In this document: one piece after another, positions 46,795-56,860 of the stretch
Layout of the letters: each line of letters opens with the position of its first letter
Numbering within the stretch: position 1 is the stretch's first letter
Assembly: GCA_030685235.1 (NCBI GenBank)
Contig: MU839115.1
Span: 186,001 to 250,000 of the forward strand
Direction of reading: 5' to 3'
DNA length: 64,000 nucleotides
Origin: Copromyces sp. CBS 386.78
Taxonomy: Eukaryota > Ascomycota > Sordariomycetes > Sordariales > Sordariaceae
Notes under the pieces: model-generated
Seen by the model: the letters and a program-made list of their open reading frames with translations, nothing else
Told to the model about the DNA's origin: nothing
Database searches by the model: none
Position numbers and translations under genes: made by a program

Positions 46795-48299
46795 CATGGA
46801 TTCCGTGGTCTATTTTCCTGCTAGTCACTGGACGAGAATCAGGATTTACTTATGAAGCAAGATGCCTATGGAGATGATGATGCGCATCGGTGACGAGTGT
46901 GGGATGAGCCACCTGAAAAACAAGTGCAGGTAGGTCAAAGGGTTAGGTGACAGTCGGTTAAACACGAAGAAGGGGGTTGATGTCTCCGTCGGGATCTTCA
47001 GGTTTCGTTTTCTCTGTCAGTGGCTTTTGTTTCCTTGCCTAACGGATGAGGGGATTGTAATTGGGATATAACTCGAGACGTTGTGATAACAAGAAACATT
47101 GGTTTGACTTTAAGACCTGGGTGGTTAAATTTATCTCATTATGTATATACGCTGGTTTGAGTTCGCTCGTGTATGTTGGTATCGTGTCCAGACACTGCTA
47201 TTGTCTCCCTCACTCTCGCCCGGAGCTGCCACAAAGTCTTCTATGGGGTTTCCGATTTGGAAAGTTTGCAATCGCGATTGGTCAGGTAAAATTAACACCC
47301 TCAACCTAGCTTCCTCCATCATCCCCGTGATATTCATATACTTCTTCCTCTTTCTCTCCTCCATTACCTTTTTTGCTCTCTCGGACCGTTCTTCGATAAT
47401 TTTCGTTGGTTGCTCCAGATAAGTTTTGTCCTCGCTAGACTGCCCAAGTTGAAGCACTCCGTCAATCATTGATTGCGTTCCCTGTAATCTCGACGGTAGT
47501 TCTCTTGCCAGGCGTCCCAAAATTGGCCGTGGCAACCTGGAATCGAGACATCGGGCTGGGAGTGCAAATCGGGCCAACATCCGGCGCATCTGGCCGTCAC
47601 AGGGCCTGTAAACCGGAAGCACTGAGATCAGCAGCGGAGGTAAGCAGTAGAGGTGACGAAGGACGTACAATTCGCACATTTTTCACTGGCAATAGGGTCA
47701 GTGGTCTTTTTTGGGCGTGGGAACTGGATAGAGCTGCTGGTAGATAGGAAAAGACTTACAAGTGGCTTGAGGCTAGAAGGAGGATAGAATGGGTTCAAGA
47801 TGGGCAAGGAAAGATGCCGTTAAACTTTTTATGACAATGGATAACAGGGTGGCCGTGTGGTCTTATTGATAGAAAAACTGCTAAGGTCAACGTCCTGGCA
47901 ATCCCCCCAGAGCAAAAAAGACAACGATCACGGATGTATTGGGAATGTGATCGAGAGAGCAAGATGTTCTGTGGAAGTTCTTGTCCACCTCACATTTTTA
48001 GCATGGTGATAGAGTCAGAGAACTGCATCATACTTGACCATCCACTGCATGCAAAGAAATGGCCACGAGTATGTCTGTATCGTAATCAATCGCCTTTTAT
48101 CGTGACTTCGGTTCATTGCTCAAAATGGAAGTAGACTGGTACCTTCCTTCCACTTTAAATCGAGGCAGGCGCACGTCTCGCTCCGAGTGAATGACACAAC
48201 TGGAAAGCGGTTGCCAAAAGGCGATGATCGAGACACACCTACGAAAACTGTACCACCGTTACCACGCAACGAGCAATGTTTATCTGGCCCCGCCACATA

Positions 48300-48310
48300 C
48301 CGCTAGACCA
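48300..48310 (-). promoter_or_regulatory. A-box / tRNA D-arm-like sequence
   Basis: Minus-strand TGGTCTAGCGG fits the A-box consensus TRGYNNAGYGG, and the surrounding GTGGTCTAGCGGTATG looks like the 5' half of fungal tRNA-Pro as I remember it. No T arm or B box follows in the next 100 nt and the D stem does not close, so at most a tRNA fragment. Confidence 0.3.
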
Positions 48311-48920
48311 CGAAGAAACCTTTCCTGCGAGGGAACTTGGGACTGGTTAGTGAGTGCTTAAGCGGGACCTTATAAGGCCCGGGCAGACGGCCCAGCGCCT
48401 GGCAGGTGCTGCGCACTGGGACAGTAGGAACAATCACTCTTCCGTTCCTTCCAATGCCGCGTGGAATATCTGTCCGATGCAAGCCGCGCAAGACATCTTG
48501 AATTCTGCAGGCAGCTGTTGCAGCGGAATGAGGCAGTCGCCAGAGATGTTGGAAACTTGCATGGCCAGTCGACTTTGATGCGTGGGAGTTATCAACTTAT
48601 ATTCTCTGGCCGTTGCCTTTTCCACCTGTCTGGGATAAAATGTCATAAGGAAATATCTCCGAATTACGTTTGAACTTTCTTGAAGATGCAAAGACAATGT
48701 ATGACACTCCATCGAAACCAACAGATCCCGGGTCCTACTCTGCGTTGCCGGACCAACCTGTAAAACGGCCTTGGTGAAGTTAAACGGTAGGTCGTTATCA
48801 TGATTCTATAAGTGTGCCTTTTGAGACATCCACCGTTATAAACCTTCTCCGAACGCCACAACACCATCCTGCGACACTCCCAAAAGACACACCAGAGAGA
48901 CCGTCATAGCAACCTAAGCC

Positions 48921-49855
48921 TCACTGAATCCGCCTTTCCTCATCACTCCCCCTTCCATCATCGCCCAGCAAGGGGTCCGAATCAGAACCCTCATCGCCAT
49001 CACGACCCATCTTCACTCCAGCATGACGATAGAGCACATAATGCTGCACGATAAACACCAGATCGTAGATCATCGACACGTTCCCCAGCGCGAACTTGAC
49101 CGGGTTCCCCGTGATACCCGACCAGTCCCCTTGCTGATAACTATCGATCGCCTGCTGCGAGATGCTCAAAATCCCGCCGCCAAAATCCAGCAAAATCTGC
49201 AAAATGGACCACCCCACAGTCGACTTGTTGCGGTAGTTGACGTACATCTGCGGCGTGTACTTGATCAGGGTGACAACGAGCTTGACGTACGAAACGGCGT
49301 AGATGGCGTCTAGCCAGATCCAGCCGGTTACGGCTGCGCTGCTCTCACTGCGAACGGGGGAGGCCCACACCCGGAGGATGATGATGAGAGTGCCGGCTAC
49401 GCAGCCGAAGAAGGTGCCCAGGATGAAATGGCTGGGACGGCTGCCGAGGCTTGGTGCAAAGGCCCATGCACGAGGGAAGAGGTACTGGCTGACGGTGACG
49501 AAGCAGAGCAGGAGACCGTGGAAGGCGAAAGTGATGTCGTTGAACTGGACTGTGGGGGTCAAGCCTTTGTAGCGGGCGGCGTACTGGGCGCGGATTAAGG
49601 GCGAGTAGACAAAGGCGATGTTGGACACGGTGTAGGCGAAGAAACCTATCATGGTGTCAGAAATTGGGTTTGCATAACTCAATGGGGTGAAAACCGACCT
49701 AGACAGTTGATGAGGGGGAAGTCTATAGTGGTTCCGGATGTTGACTTGCGCGAGAAGTTGAGGATCGATTGGGGATAAAATGAGAGAGACCAGCAGGTAA
49801 AGTACGTCCAACCAAAGACGTACGACAGGCCGGTCAAAAAAGTGGAATCAGCCAT
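48921..49855 (-). CDS. Cystinosin-type PQ-loop transporter
   Basis: Lysosomal/vacuolar seven-helix protein; cystinosins export cystine with protons. Exons 49699-49855 and 48921-49645 (53-nt intron, GTCGGT donor, GATAG acceptor) give 293 residues. The first exon encodes [20 protein letters not shown] and [13 protein letters not shown], the first PQ loop (Pro-Gln at 28-29); the joint ...[21 protein letters not shown] restores the cystinosin consensus. The second PQ loop is [14 protein letters not shown] (about 183). The C-terminal tail is acidic, with DSDPLLGDD, a dileucine-type sorting motif that fits vacuolar targeting. The donor GTCGGT is weaker than the others in the window, but the frame joint supports it. 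Yeast Ers1 is the budding-yeast relative. Confidence 0.92.
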
Positions 49856-50971
49856 TGTGTAGCACAGCAGGCGAAATGCCTAGCACGATGGAAGTCCGCG
49901 AAGGCTGATGTGTTGTGCTACATAGATGGATGTGATGAAGTTGGTAAAAGAGGGACGTGCATGGGAATGGTAACCTGAAAGGTTTAGACCCAAACGCCAT
50001 CACGTGTGTAACAACCGCTTACATAAACTATATGTGCCGTACAGGGACGACGAGCTGTGTGATCTTCTTAATCGTAAATTGAAGGGATATTCTTGGAATC
50101 ATATCCGCTTTGTATCATGTACAGCTACCTTCCTTGTTCGGCGCACTTCTCACCATGTCTTCAGAGTCAGATGGAAAGCGGCATGAGAAAAATGGGACTG
50201 CAAACAACCCTAACCCTGTTGGTTGATTATAACAGGGAAACGGCATGAGCCACCTAGAATAGCGGACAGGGACTAAGAGCGCTTGCGAAGCATGTTATTT
50301 TGCTGAGCAAATAGCTAGCTATGTTGACTCGATACTCGCTAAAATTGGTGTCGTTGAGCCCACTTGGTCGTGACTATATAGCCAACTGCCCTGACATACC
50401 AACTGTGACCTCGACTCTCTGGCCATGCACTAGCAATGACCACTCGAGGCTGTAGATTCTTCCCACCCCCTGGGCCGCCCTTTTACATCGGCCCCGAGGC
50501 TCCCTTCTCCTTGGCTTGATCACTACGCGTCCGAACATGGCTATAGGGTTGGAGCTTTCAAGCTACCATTCAGACCCTTTTATCTACTCTCCCATCATCA
50601 TAAAACGCATCATCGTGTCCTCATCAGGTTCGAGCGTTCGCATCAAAGGACCGTTCGGCATCCCTGTGCGTCTACTCATCCTCCCCTTTCTTTTTCAAAC
50701 ATAACTTCGATAACGCCAATTCATGGGGTATGGTGTGGTGAATAAGCGTGGGGGGGCACTATGAGATTGAAGCAATATAGTTCTGCCGTGTTGTGACTTG
50801 TGTATGGGCCGAATGAACTCGTATGGGAACCGAAAGGCTGATAGGGTAAGACGTTCATGGTAGGAATTCCCAGATAGTGCCGTTATAAGCATCGCACCTG
50901 GGTCCACTCATCCCAATCTTTGACCCAACTCTTTCCTTTCGTAAGCAGAAATAGACGGGGTGTACAGCACT
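49856..50971. other. Intergenic region, importin-alpha / cystinosin
   Basis: 1.1 kb upstream of cystinosin and downstream of importin-alpha. AACCCTAACCC (50206-50216), a two-unit telobox-like stretch, lies 350 bp upstream of the cystinosin start. No gene recognised. Confidence 0.5.
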
Positions 50972-52947
50972 TTACATGTCCATCGACTCGGTGCCGTTAG
51001 CACCGAAGTTGAAGCCACCCTGCTGGGCACCACCGGAAGCACCGAATCCAAACTGCTGCTGAGCACCCATGGCCTCATCGCCGGCCTCGTCCTCGTCAGA
51101 GAAGTACTTCTCGATGATGTTGTACGCCTTCATGTAAATCTCCTCGTTGGCGTTGGTCTGGCAATCGTGGATCTTCTCCATTCCTCCGCACTCCTCGATG
51201 AACAGAGCATAGCGGTTGATCGAGTCGGGGCCGTCGCCAGCAGCGTTCTTGTCAAGCTCTCCAACCTTGAGAATGTTCTCAAGACCATCCAAGGCAACCT
51301 GAATAATCTTGTTGTCGGGGCAAGCAAGGAGGTCGCAGAGCGGCTTGATGCAGCCCTGAGCAACCAGGTACCGTATCTGATCGGGCTTCTGGAGACCACC
51401 CGAAGTCGCGTTGCTGATGGCCCAGCAGGCCTCCTTACGAGTCTTGAGGTCGGCGTGGGAGAGAAGGTGGATCAAAGGAGGGATAATGTTGGCGTCAATG
51501 ACAGATTGAATCTGGGCCGAGTTTCCAGCAGTGATGTTGCTGATGGTCCAGCAAGCCTCCTTGCGGATGCCGTCCTTGTTGGAGCTCAGGAGAGACAGGA
51601 GGCAGGGAAGAGCACCGCAGTTAATAATGACCTGGGTCTGAACATCGTCTCCAGTAACAATGTTACCGACGGACCTAAGCGCGGGCGTCTGAACAGAGGT
51701 GGAGGCGTGCATGAGGAGCTCAACAAGACGCCTGGGAATGCCAGCTTCAATAACGGCCTGGATCTTGTCGTTGGACCCGTCCGAGAGGTAGGAGACGGCC
51801 CAGCACGCGTCAATAAGGACCTCATCGTCGAGCGAGTAGACGAGCTTGGCGAGAACTGGCAAGGCAGGGGCAATCTATGATGGATCAGTAAACATACTCA
51901 ATTGTACATGTTGGAGAAAACTAACCGTGTTCCAGTCGGGCTGGGGGGTCTTGCCACGGCAAAAGTTGCTGAGAGTCCAGGTAGCGTTCCTGAGCATGCT
52001 AAGCTTGCGGCTATCACCAAGGAGGGTCAACAGAGGACGCAGAGCACCGCAGCTCAGAACGTAATCACGGCACTGAGGGCTGTCGCCAGCGATATTGCCG
52101 AGAGCCCAGACAGCCTGCTCGCGGACATCAGGTTCGGGGCTCCCGAGAAGCTCGACGAAGATGGGAACAGCACCAGCCTCGATGACGACCTGGGTTTGAG
52201 CGGCAGAGCCCGAAGCAATGTTGGTAAGAGCCCAAGCGGCCTCGAACTGAACCAGCGTGTGGGGGGAGCGGAGGAACTCGACGAAGCGACCAACGACGCC
52301 GGTCTTGATAACCTCCTCAATGGGAGGGTTGCGCTCCTTGCTGAGCAGCTTTCTGAACTTGGTGGTCGCCTGAATCTGCTTGTCGATCTCACTGGAGAAG
52401 ACACCCTCGACCATCTTGGGGAGGTCCTCGCTCAACTATAACGGCTAGTTAGCATGTTGACATAAACCATGGCAAAAATCGGGACGTGACGCAGGTTAGG
52501 ATGATTTGATGCCGCGATCAGCGTCGACACAAATGTTCAAGTTTGCGGGCGCAGCTTGAATGCAGCTTCGGCACTGCCTAGAGGTTTGTGGCTCAAGCAT
52601 CGCCATCATCGGCGGGGTACAAGTGGGGGAGAAAAGAGAGAAGCGACGGACGGACGCAGTAGCAACATCACAGCCGATCATGTAAGGGGGGAGGGATATG
52701 GAGGTTTGCATACCTGAGACTCGGTGGGAGGGTTCTCATCATCACTGTCGGGGGCAGCACCAAGGGAAGCTCCAGGTCGCGAGTCGCCAGCACCGATACC
52801 GCGCCTTTTGGCCAGATTCTCCTCGCGCTTCGCCTTACGAATCTCGACCTGCTGTTCCTCACGACGGCGACGAAGCTCATCGGGCTTGAAGGCGCTCTTG
52901 GCCTTGAACTGGGTGCGACGATGCTCGGGGATATAACGGTCAGCCAT
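50972..52947 (-). CDS. kap60: Importin subunit alpha (karyopherin, Srp1/Kap60)
   Basis: Adaptor that binds classical nuclear localisation signals and docks to importin-beta. Exons 52714-52947, 51926-52435 and 50972-51874 (introns 278 and 51 nt) give 548 residues, the usual fungal size. Residues 1-50 are the basic importin-beta-binding domain ([33 protein letters not shown]). Armadillo repeats follow, with the Trp-Asn ligand-binding arrays visible as [36 protein letters not shown] and [10 protein letters not shown]. The tail is acidic then Gly/Gln-rich and ends GTESMDM. Start: [11 protein letters not shown], the first ATG giving the IBB. The long first intron right after the IBB is common in these genes. 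Divergent from pot1. Confidence 0.97.
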
Positions 52948-54239
52948 GGTTGCGATGTGATGTCGGGACGACGGTGTCCAGATAGGGGGGGTGATAGTGG
53001 TGATGTTGGAGGCGGCAAACGAGGGGCGATGCAATCGAGAAAGCCCTGGCGTTGAAGTTGTTACGAGCCGTTCAAAGGTAGGTAGGTATAGCGATCAAAG
53101 AAGTCGAAGAATCGGATGAGTCCAGTTGATGCGGTCCTGCCAAAGCAATCCTGGATGGGGACGAAGGAGAGGATGGGTGCGTTGTCGGCAAGACGGAAAA
53201 CGTCAGAGAAAGGATTGGTTTTGGGGATGGGGCAGGTGGGTTGTGTGTTTTTTGAGGAGCGACGATGAAAGAATTTGGGAGTTCGCCCACGCCTCACAAG
53301 CAGAAAATGGAAACGAGAAGGCGGCCTGTCCCCTCCACTTTCTACGGGTGGGCTTCGCTTGCAAGTGCGGGCAGCCACTCAGGCCTGAAGGTGGTCCAGC
53401 CACTGCACGCCCAGTGCCACCCACTGGCCAGTGACGAAGTGCCACTGCCCGCCCGCAGTACAGTACAGTATCTCTAGCGAAAAGAGTTTGGCTTCTGAAT
53501 GTGGGGAGAGGAGAGTCAAGCTCGAGCACAGGCCAACTGAACGACTATGTGCATATGTACCTTGTCCGCTGTTTCTTCGTGTAGAGGTACTTGTTCGTCA
53601 TGTCCCCACCTCAGAGCGGCTGGACCCTCCAGGCATTCTTCTCATTCCTTCCATTTTGCTTCGGTTATGGATCGTTTTCAGATTACCGCCCGTAACAGCT
53701 TCATATCTAGGTACCTCAGGCCGCGTCCGTCAAGTCGCAGTCTGTACCATTGGAATTCGATCATATGTTTTGCCCCCTGCCCTGGTGAAGAAGGCGTCAA
53801 ACCGTACCCAGCCCCCGCCTTCCTGGGTAGGTTGCGTCTTTGCTTGCGTAGGGGTATCGATCCCTTCAGGTTTCCCTTGTGCTGGGAGGCTGCAAGGCCC
53901 TGTTCGGGAGTCCCCGACCCCTCATGACTAAGGAAAAGCACAGACCATGCGTCTAACCATTACCGTAGCCCTGCAAGGCTTGCTAAAAACACAGCGCTTG
54001 AAGCCAGGAAGGTCTGGCCTGGCGGGAGGCCAAGACCCTTGCACATGCGGTCGCGCAAGCTTGGCGATTGGCAGATGGCATTTCCGCCGTTGAGACGCGT
54101 AAAGTGAACGCGCAATGTACGTATAACGCTGACGCAAAGTTACCTTACGGTTGGTAACTATCACGACTAACCGCTGTGGTGTTTCATTCACATAATCATC
54201 CGCCGCCATGTAAGCGGACCGGAGAGACGGGATATCCAG
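52948..54239. other. Divergent promoter region, importin-alpha / pot1
   Basis: 1.3 kb. A cluster of five CACTG/CAGTG sequences lies at 53401-53447, including the 12-bp palindrome CACTGGCCAGTG (53422-53433). A (GTAG)n-like GGTAGGTAGGTA occurs near 53078. No gene recognised. Confidence 0.5.
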
Positions 54240-56453
54240 ATGTTGCGCCCGCTCAGAGACAGAAAGACGGCGGCCAAGGCAAAGCCACCACCTTTTCCGA
54301 CAACATTCACGCCCCTCCGAGCCATTCTCGACGAAGACGGAGATGCCCAGCCTGGGTCTATGGTCAATGTCATTGGCATCCTCAAAGACTGCCGAGCCCC
54401 CGTTCCGACACACGGATCGGATTGGAAGTGCACCCTGACCATATCTGACCTATCCATTGAAGATGAACCGGCCGGAGTTGAGCTCGTCATCTTCCGCCCC
54501 GAGGTGCGGATGCCCGAAGTCGGCGCCGGAGACGTGATTGTTGTTCTAAGCGCAAAGGTTCAGAGGTTCAAGTCCAACCCAAAGTCTCTCATCACCAGCA
54601 AGGCCACCTCCATTTGCGTCTACAAGGCTGCGAAAATCCCCGTCTATCCCGCTTCAGCACTGGTAGCACTCTTGCCCCCAAAGCAAGGTGAAAGCCACAA
54701 GCTGCTGAAGGAGGAACATCACCAATATGTGTCATACCTCTACAATGTCATCGACAAGTACGACGTTCCCGACGAGGCCGAGTACCAACAGAGAGTTACC
54801 GTATCCCTGAACGTCAAAGACAAATTCAGTCTCTTGAAGGATGTCACAGACGGCAAGTTCTACGACCTGATCGGCCAAGTCGCCAAGAACCCATACACCG
54901 ACGAGATGGGCCGAGTCACCCTTTACCTCAGCGACTACACCGAAAACGACCTCTTCTTCCATTACACCTGGGAAGGTGTCCGAGAGCTCGCGTCCCGGCC
55001 AGCCGACGCCTACCCCGAAGACAACAACCCTTCGGAATCCAGCTCCCAACACCCATGGGTCGGCCCCTATGGCAAACGCACCATCCAAATAAGCTGTTAC
55101 GACTCCCACGCCGACTTCATCCGCGAAGCTGGCGTCGGCGCCGGCACCTGGCTCTCGCTGCGCAACGTGCAAGTCAAGTTCGGCCGCAACGGCGCCCACC
55201 TGGAGGGTTTTCTCAGGGAGGAGCGCAACGCTTCGGCCCGCAAAGTCAACGTCGAGATCCTCGACATCGCCGCGCCGCATCCCAGCATCACCAAAGAAAA
55301 AGTCGACCCGCGCCTCAAGGACGCCGTCCGTCGCTGGCGCGATTACTCCCAAGAGAAGAAGACGCAGATCAAAGCCGTGAAAGCGGCGCAGGAGGCCGGG
55401 GCTAAGCGGAAAGCCAGCATTGCAAGCGACGATGTGTTTGATGGTCAGCCACCCGACAAGAAGTTGAGAGCCAAGGAACGGCGCAAGCTGCGCCGCGCCG
55501 CGTTGGAGAAGAAGGTGGCCGAGAAGCAGGAAAAAGCAGCCCTGGGCTTGAACGAGCTAGTCACTTGCGAAGCGCACCCGAAACCCGTGTCGGCGCTCGC
55601 GTCCATCTTGGAGCCGGTCATGTACGAGACACTGGTCGATAACCAGCCCGTCAAGATCCCGCTCCCGTTTACCAATGCCAAGTATAACGCTTGTGTCCGC
55701 GTCGTGGACTTTTACCCGCGCAAGCTGGAGGATTTTGCTTGTGGCAGGAAGAGGACCGAGTTTGATATATTGTCGGACAACGATGATGACGACGACGAAG
55801 ATGACGGAAGCGACGAGGACAATGTCAACTCCACCATGGATACAACGGACGATGAAGACCAGGACAGACAAAGCCGAACATGGGAATGGCGCTTCGCCCT
55901 CCTCCTCGAGGACGCCAGTACCCCGTCATCGCCAACCGCAGCCACGGCTGCGACGGACACAAACAAAAAACAGAAACGTGACCGTGACCCCAAAGCAAAA
56001 GCGAGGTTGTGGGCAGCAGTGGATAACACAGAAGCCCAATGTCTCACGGGCCTGGACGCCGTAAACCTCCGTCGAGACCCCCATACGTTGGCTACGCTGC
56101 GGGAGAGGATGTTTACCCTCTGGGGAAACCTGGAGGAGCTCAAGGCTGCTAAAGCCCGTGCGGCCAAACAGAAGGAGGAGGCCGAGGATGGAAATGGCAG
56201 AACAAAAAGGCACAAGGGAAAGACGACGGTGGTACAACTGGAGAAGTTGAAGCCACCGCTTGAGGACTCGGATGGCGAGCAGCAGCAGGATCAAGGGGAG
56301 GAAGAGATTTCCAACAAACCGTTCAGTTGTTGTCTGAAGCAGTATGGTGTTCGTCTGCCGGAGGACGATAATGGGCTGCCCAAGACGGATGATGGACCTA
56401 AGGGTGGATGGGTGAGGGTATTTGGGATGTTTGGTACCAAGATATGTGCATGA
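54240..56453 (+). CDS. pot1: Telomere end-protection protein Pot1
   Basis: Binds the single-stranded G-rich telomere overhang (TTAGGG in these fungi) and protects ends. Intronless, 737 residues; longer than fission yeast Pot1 (555). The first OB fold (Telo_bind) spans about residues 20-150, from TFTPLRAILDEDGDAQPG through VNVIGILKDCRAP and CTLTISDLS. The second DNA-binding OB region (POT1PC-like) is about 195-360, with GKFYDLIGQV and LYLSDYTENDLFFHYTW. The rest has basic helices (KKLRAKERRKLRRAALEKK), a conserved-looking block near 440-510 and a long acidic tract (about 515-545), and ends in MFGTKICA. Start: first ATG, MLRPLRDRK; no upstream exon is needed. Convergent with scc3, 407 bp between stops. 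Confidence 0.88.
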   Translation: MLRPLRDRKTAAKAKPPPFPTTFTPLRAILDEDGDAQPGSMVNVIGILKDCRAPVPTHGSDWKCTLTISDLSIEDEPAGVELVIFRPEVRMPEVGAGDVIVVLSAKVQRFKSNPKSLITSKATSICVYKAAKIPVYPASALVALLPPKQGESHKLLKEEHHQYVSYLYNVIDKYDVPDEAEYQQRVTVSLNVKDKFSLLKDVTDGKFYDLIGQVAKNPYTDEMGRVTLYLSDYTENDLFFHYTWEGVRELASRPADAYPEDNNPSESSSQHPWVGPYGKRTIQISCYDSHADFIREAGVGAGTWLSLRNVQVKFGRNGAHLEGFLREERNASARKVNVEILDIAAPHPSITKEKVDPRLKDAVRRWRDYSQEKKTQIKAVKAAQEAGAKRKASIASDDVFDGQPPDKKLRAKERRKLRRAALEKKVAEKQEKAALGLNELVTCEAHPKPVSALASILEPVMYETLVDNQPVKIPLPFTNAKYNACVRVVDFYPRKLEDFACGRKRTEFDILSDNDDDDDEDDGSDEDNVNSTMDTTDDEDQDRQSRTWEWRFALLLEDASTPSSPTAATAATDTNKKQKRDRDPKAKARLWAAVDNTEAQCLTGLDAVNLRRDPHTLATLRERMFTLWGNLEELKAAKARAAKQKEEAEDGNGRTKRHKGKTTVVQLEKLKPPLEDSDGEQQQDQGEEEISNKPFSCCLKQYGVRLPEDDNGLPKTDDGPKGGWVRVFGMFGTKICA

Positions 56454-56860
56454 ACTGATTGATACCTATTTGCTGTCTGATCGATATTGACGAGAAGACT
56501 ATTGCACTATCTGTACACTTCATCGCAATGAGCTGTGCTGTACGACTAAATAGAAGCTGGCAAAAGTCACGACGTACTATGTCTGATGACGCCCTACGCA
56601 TGACCTTATTATGGCCACCGTAAACCGATTTTAGAATCCATTATAATACCGACTTTAAGAACGTACGCAGAGAGCATGATGAATGAACGAAACAATTGAA
56701 ATCCTTGGAGTCCTCAAATCAGAATGCCTGCCAGCATGCCTGCCGCCCAATCATTGACATAAATAAACAGTGTCTGAGTCGCATCTTGTTCTCTCTTTCC
56801 CATCCATGAAACCTGTCACCCTGTAGTGTGATTACATAACTCTCTGCCCCAAGCAGACAT
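56454..56860. other. Convergent intergenic region, pot1 / scc3
   Basis: 407 bp between stop codons. No gene or repeat seen. Confidence 0.6.

Larger units (their letters stand above)
45459..48920. other. Gene-poor region with MITE and A-box-like site
   Basis: 3.5 kb. Contains the secreted-peptide promoter, a MITE (46540-46794) and an A-box-like sequence on the minus strand (48300-48310). A minus frame at 47131-47679 is open for 182 codons and another at 47466-47621 has CxxC motifs, but neither gives a convincing start and exon structure. Confidence 0.5.

Noticed and set aside
47131..47679. 182-codon minus frame, and an alternative frame (47466-47621) with CxxC motifs that could be an exon
   Set aside because: Neither has a plausible start; splice joins that keep the CxxC frame lead upstream to stops without an ATG. 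A 52-codon open stretch is not significant.
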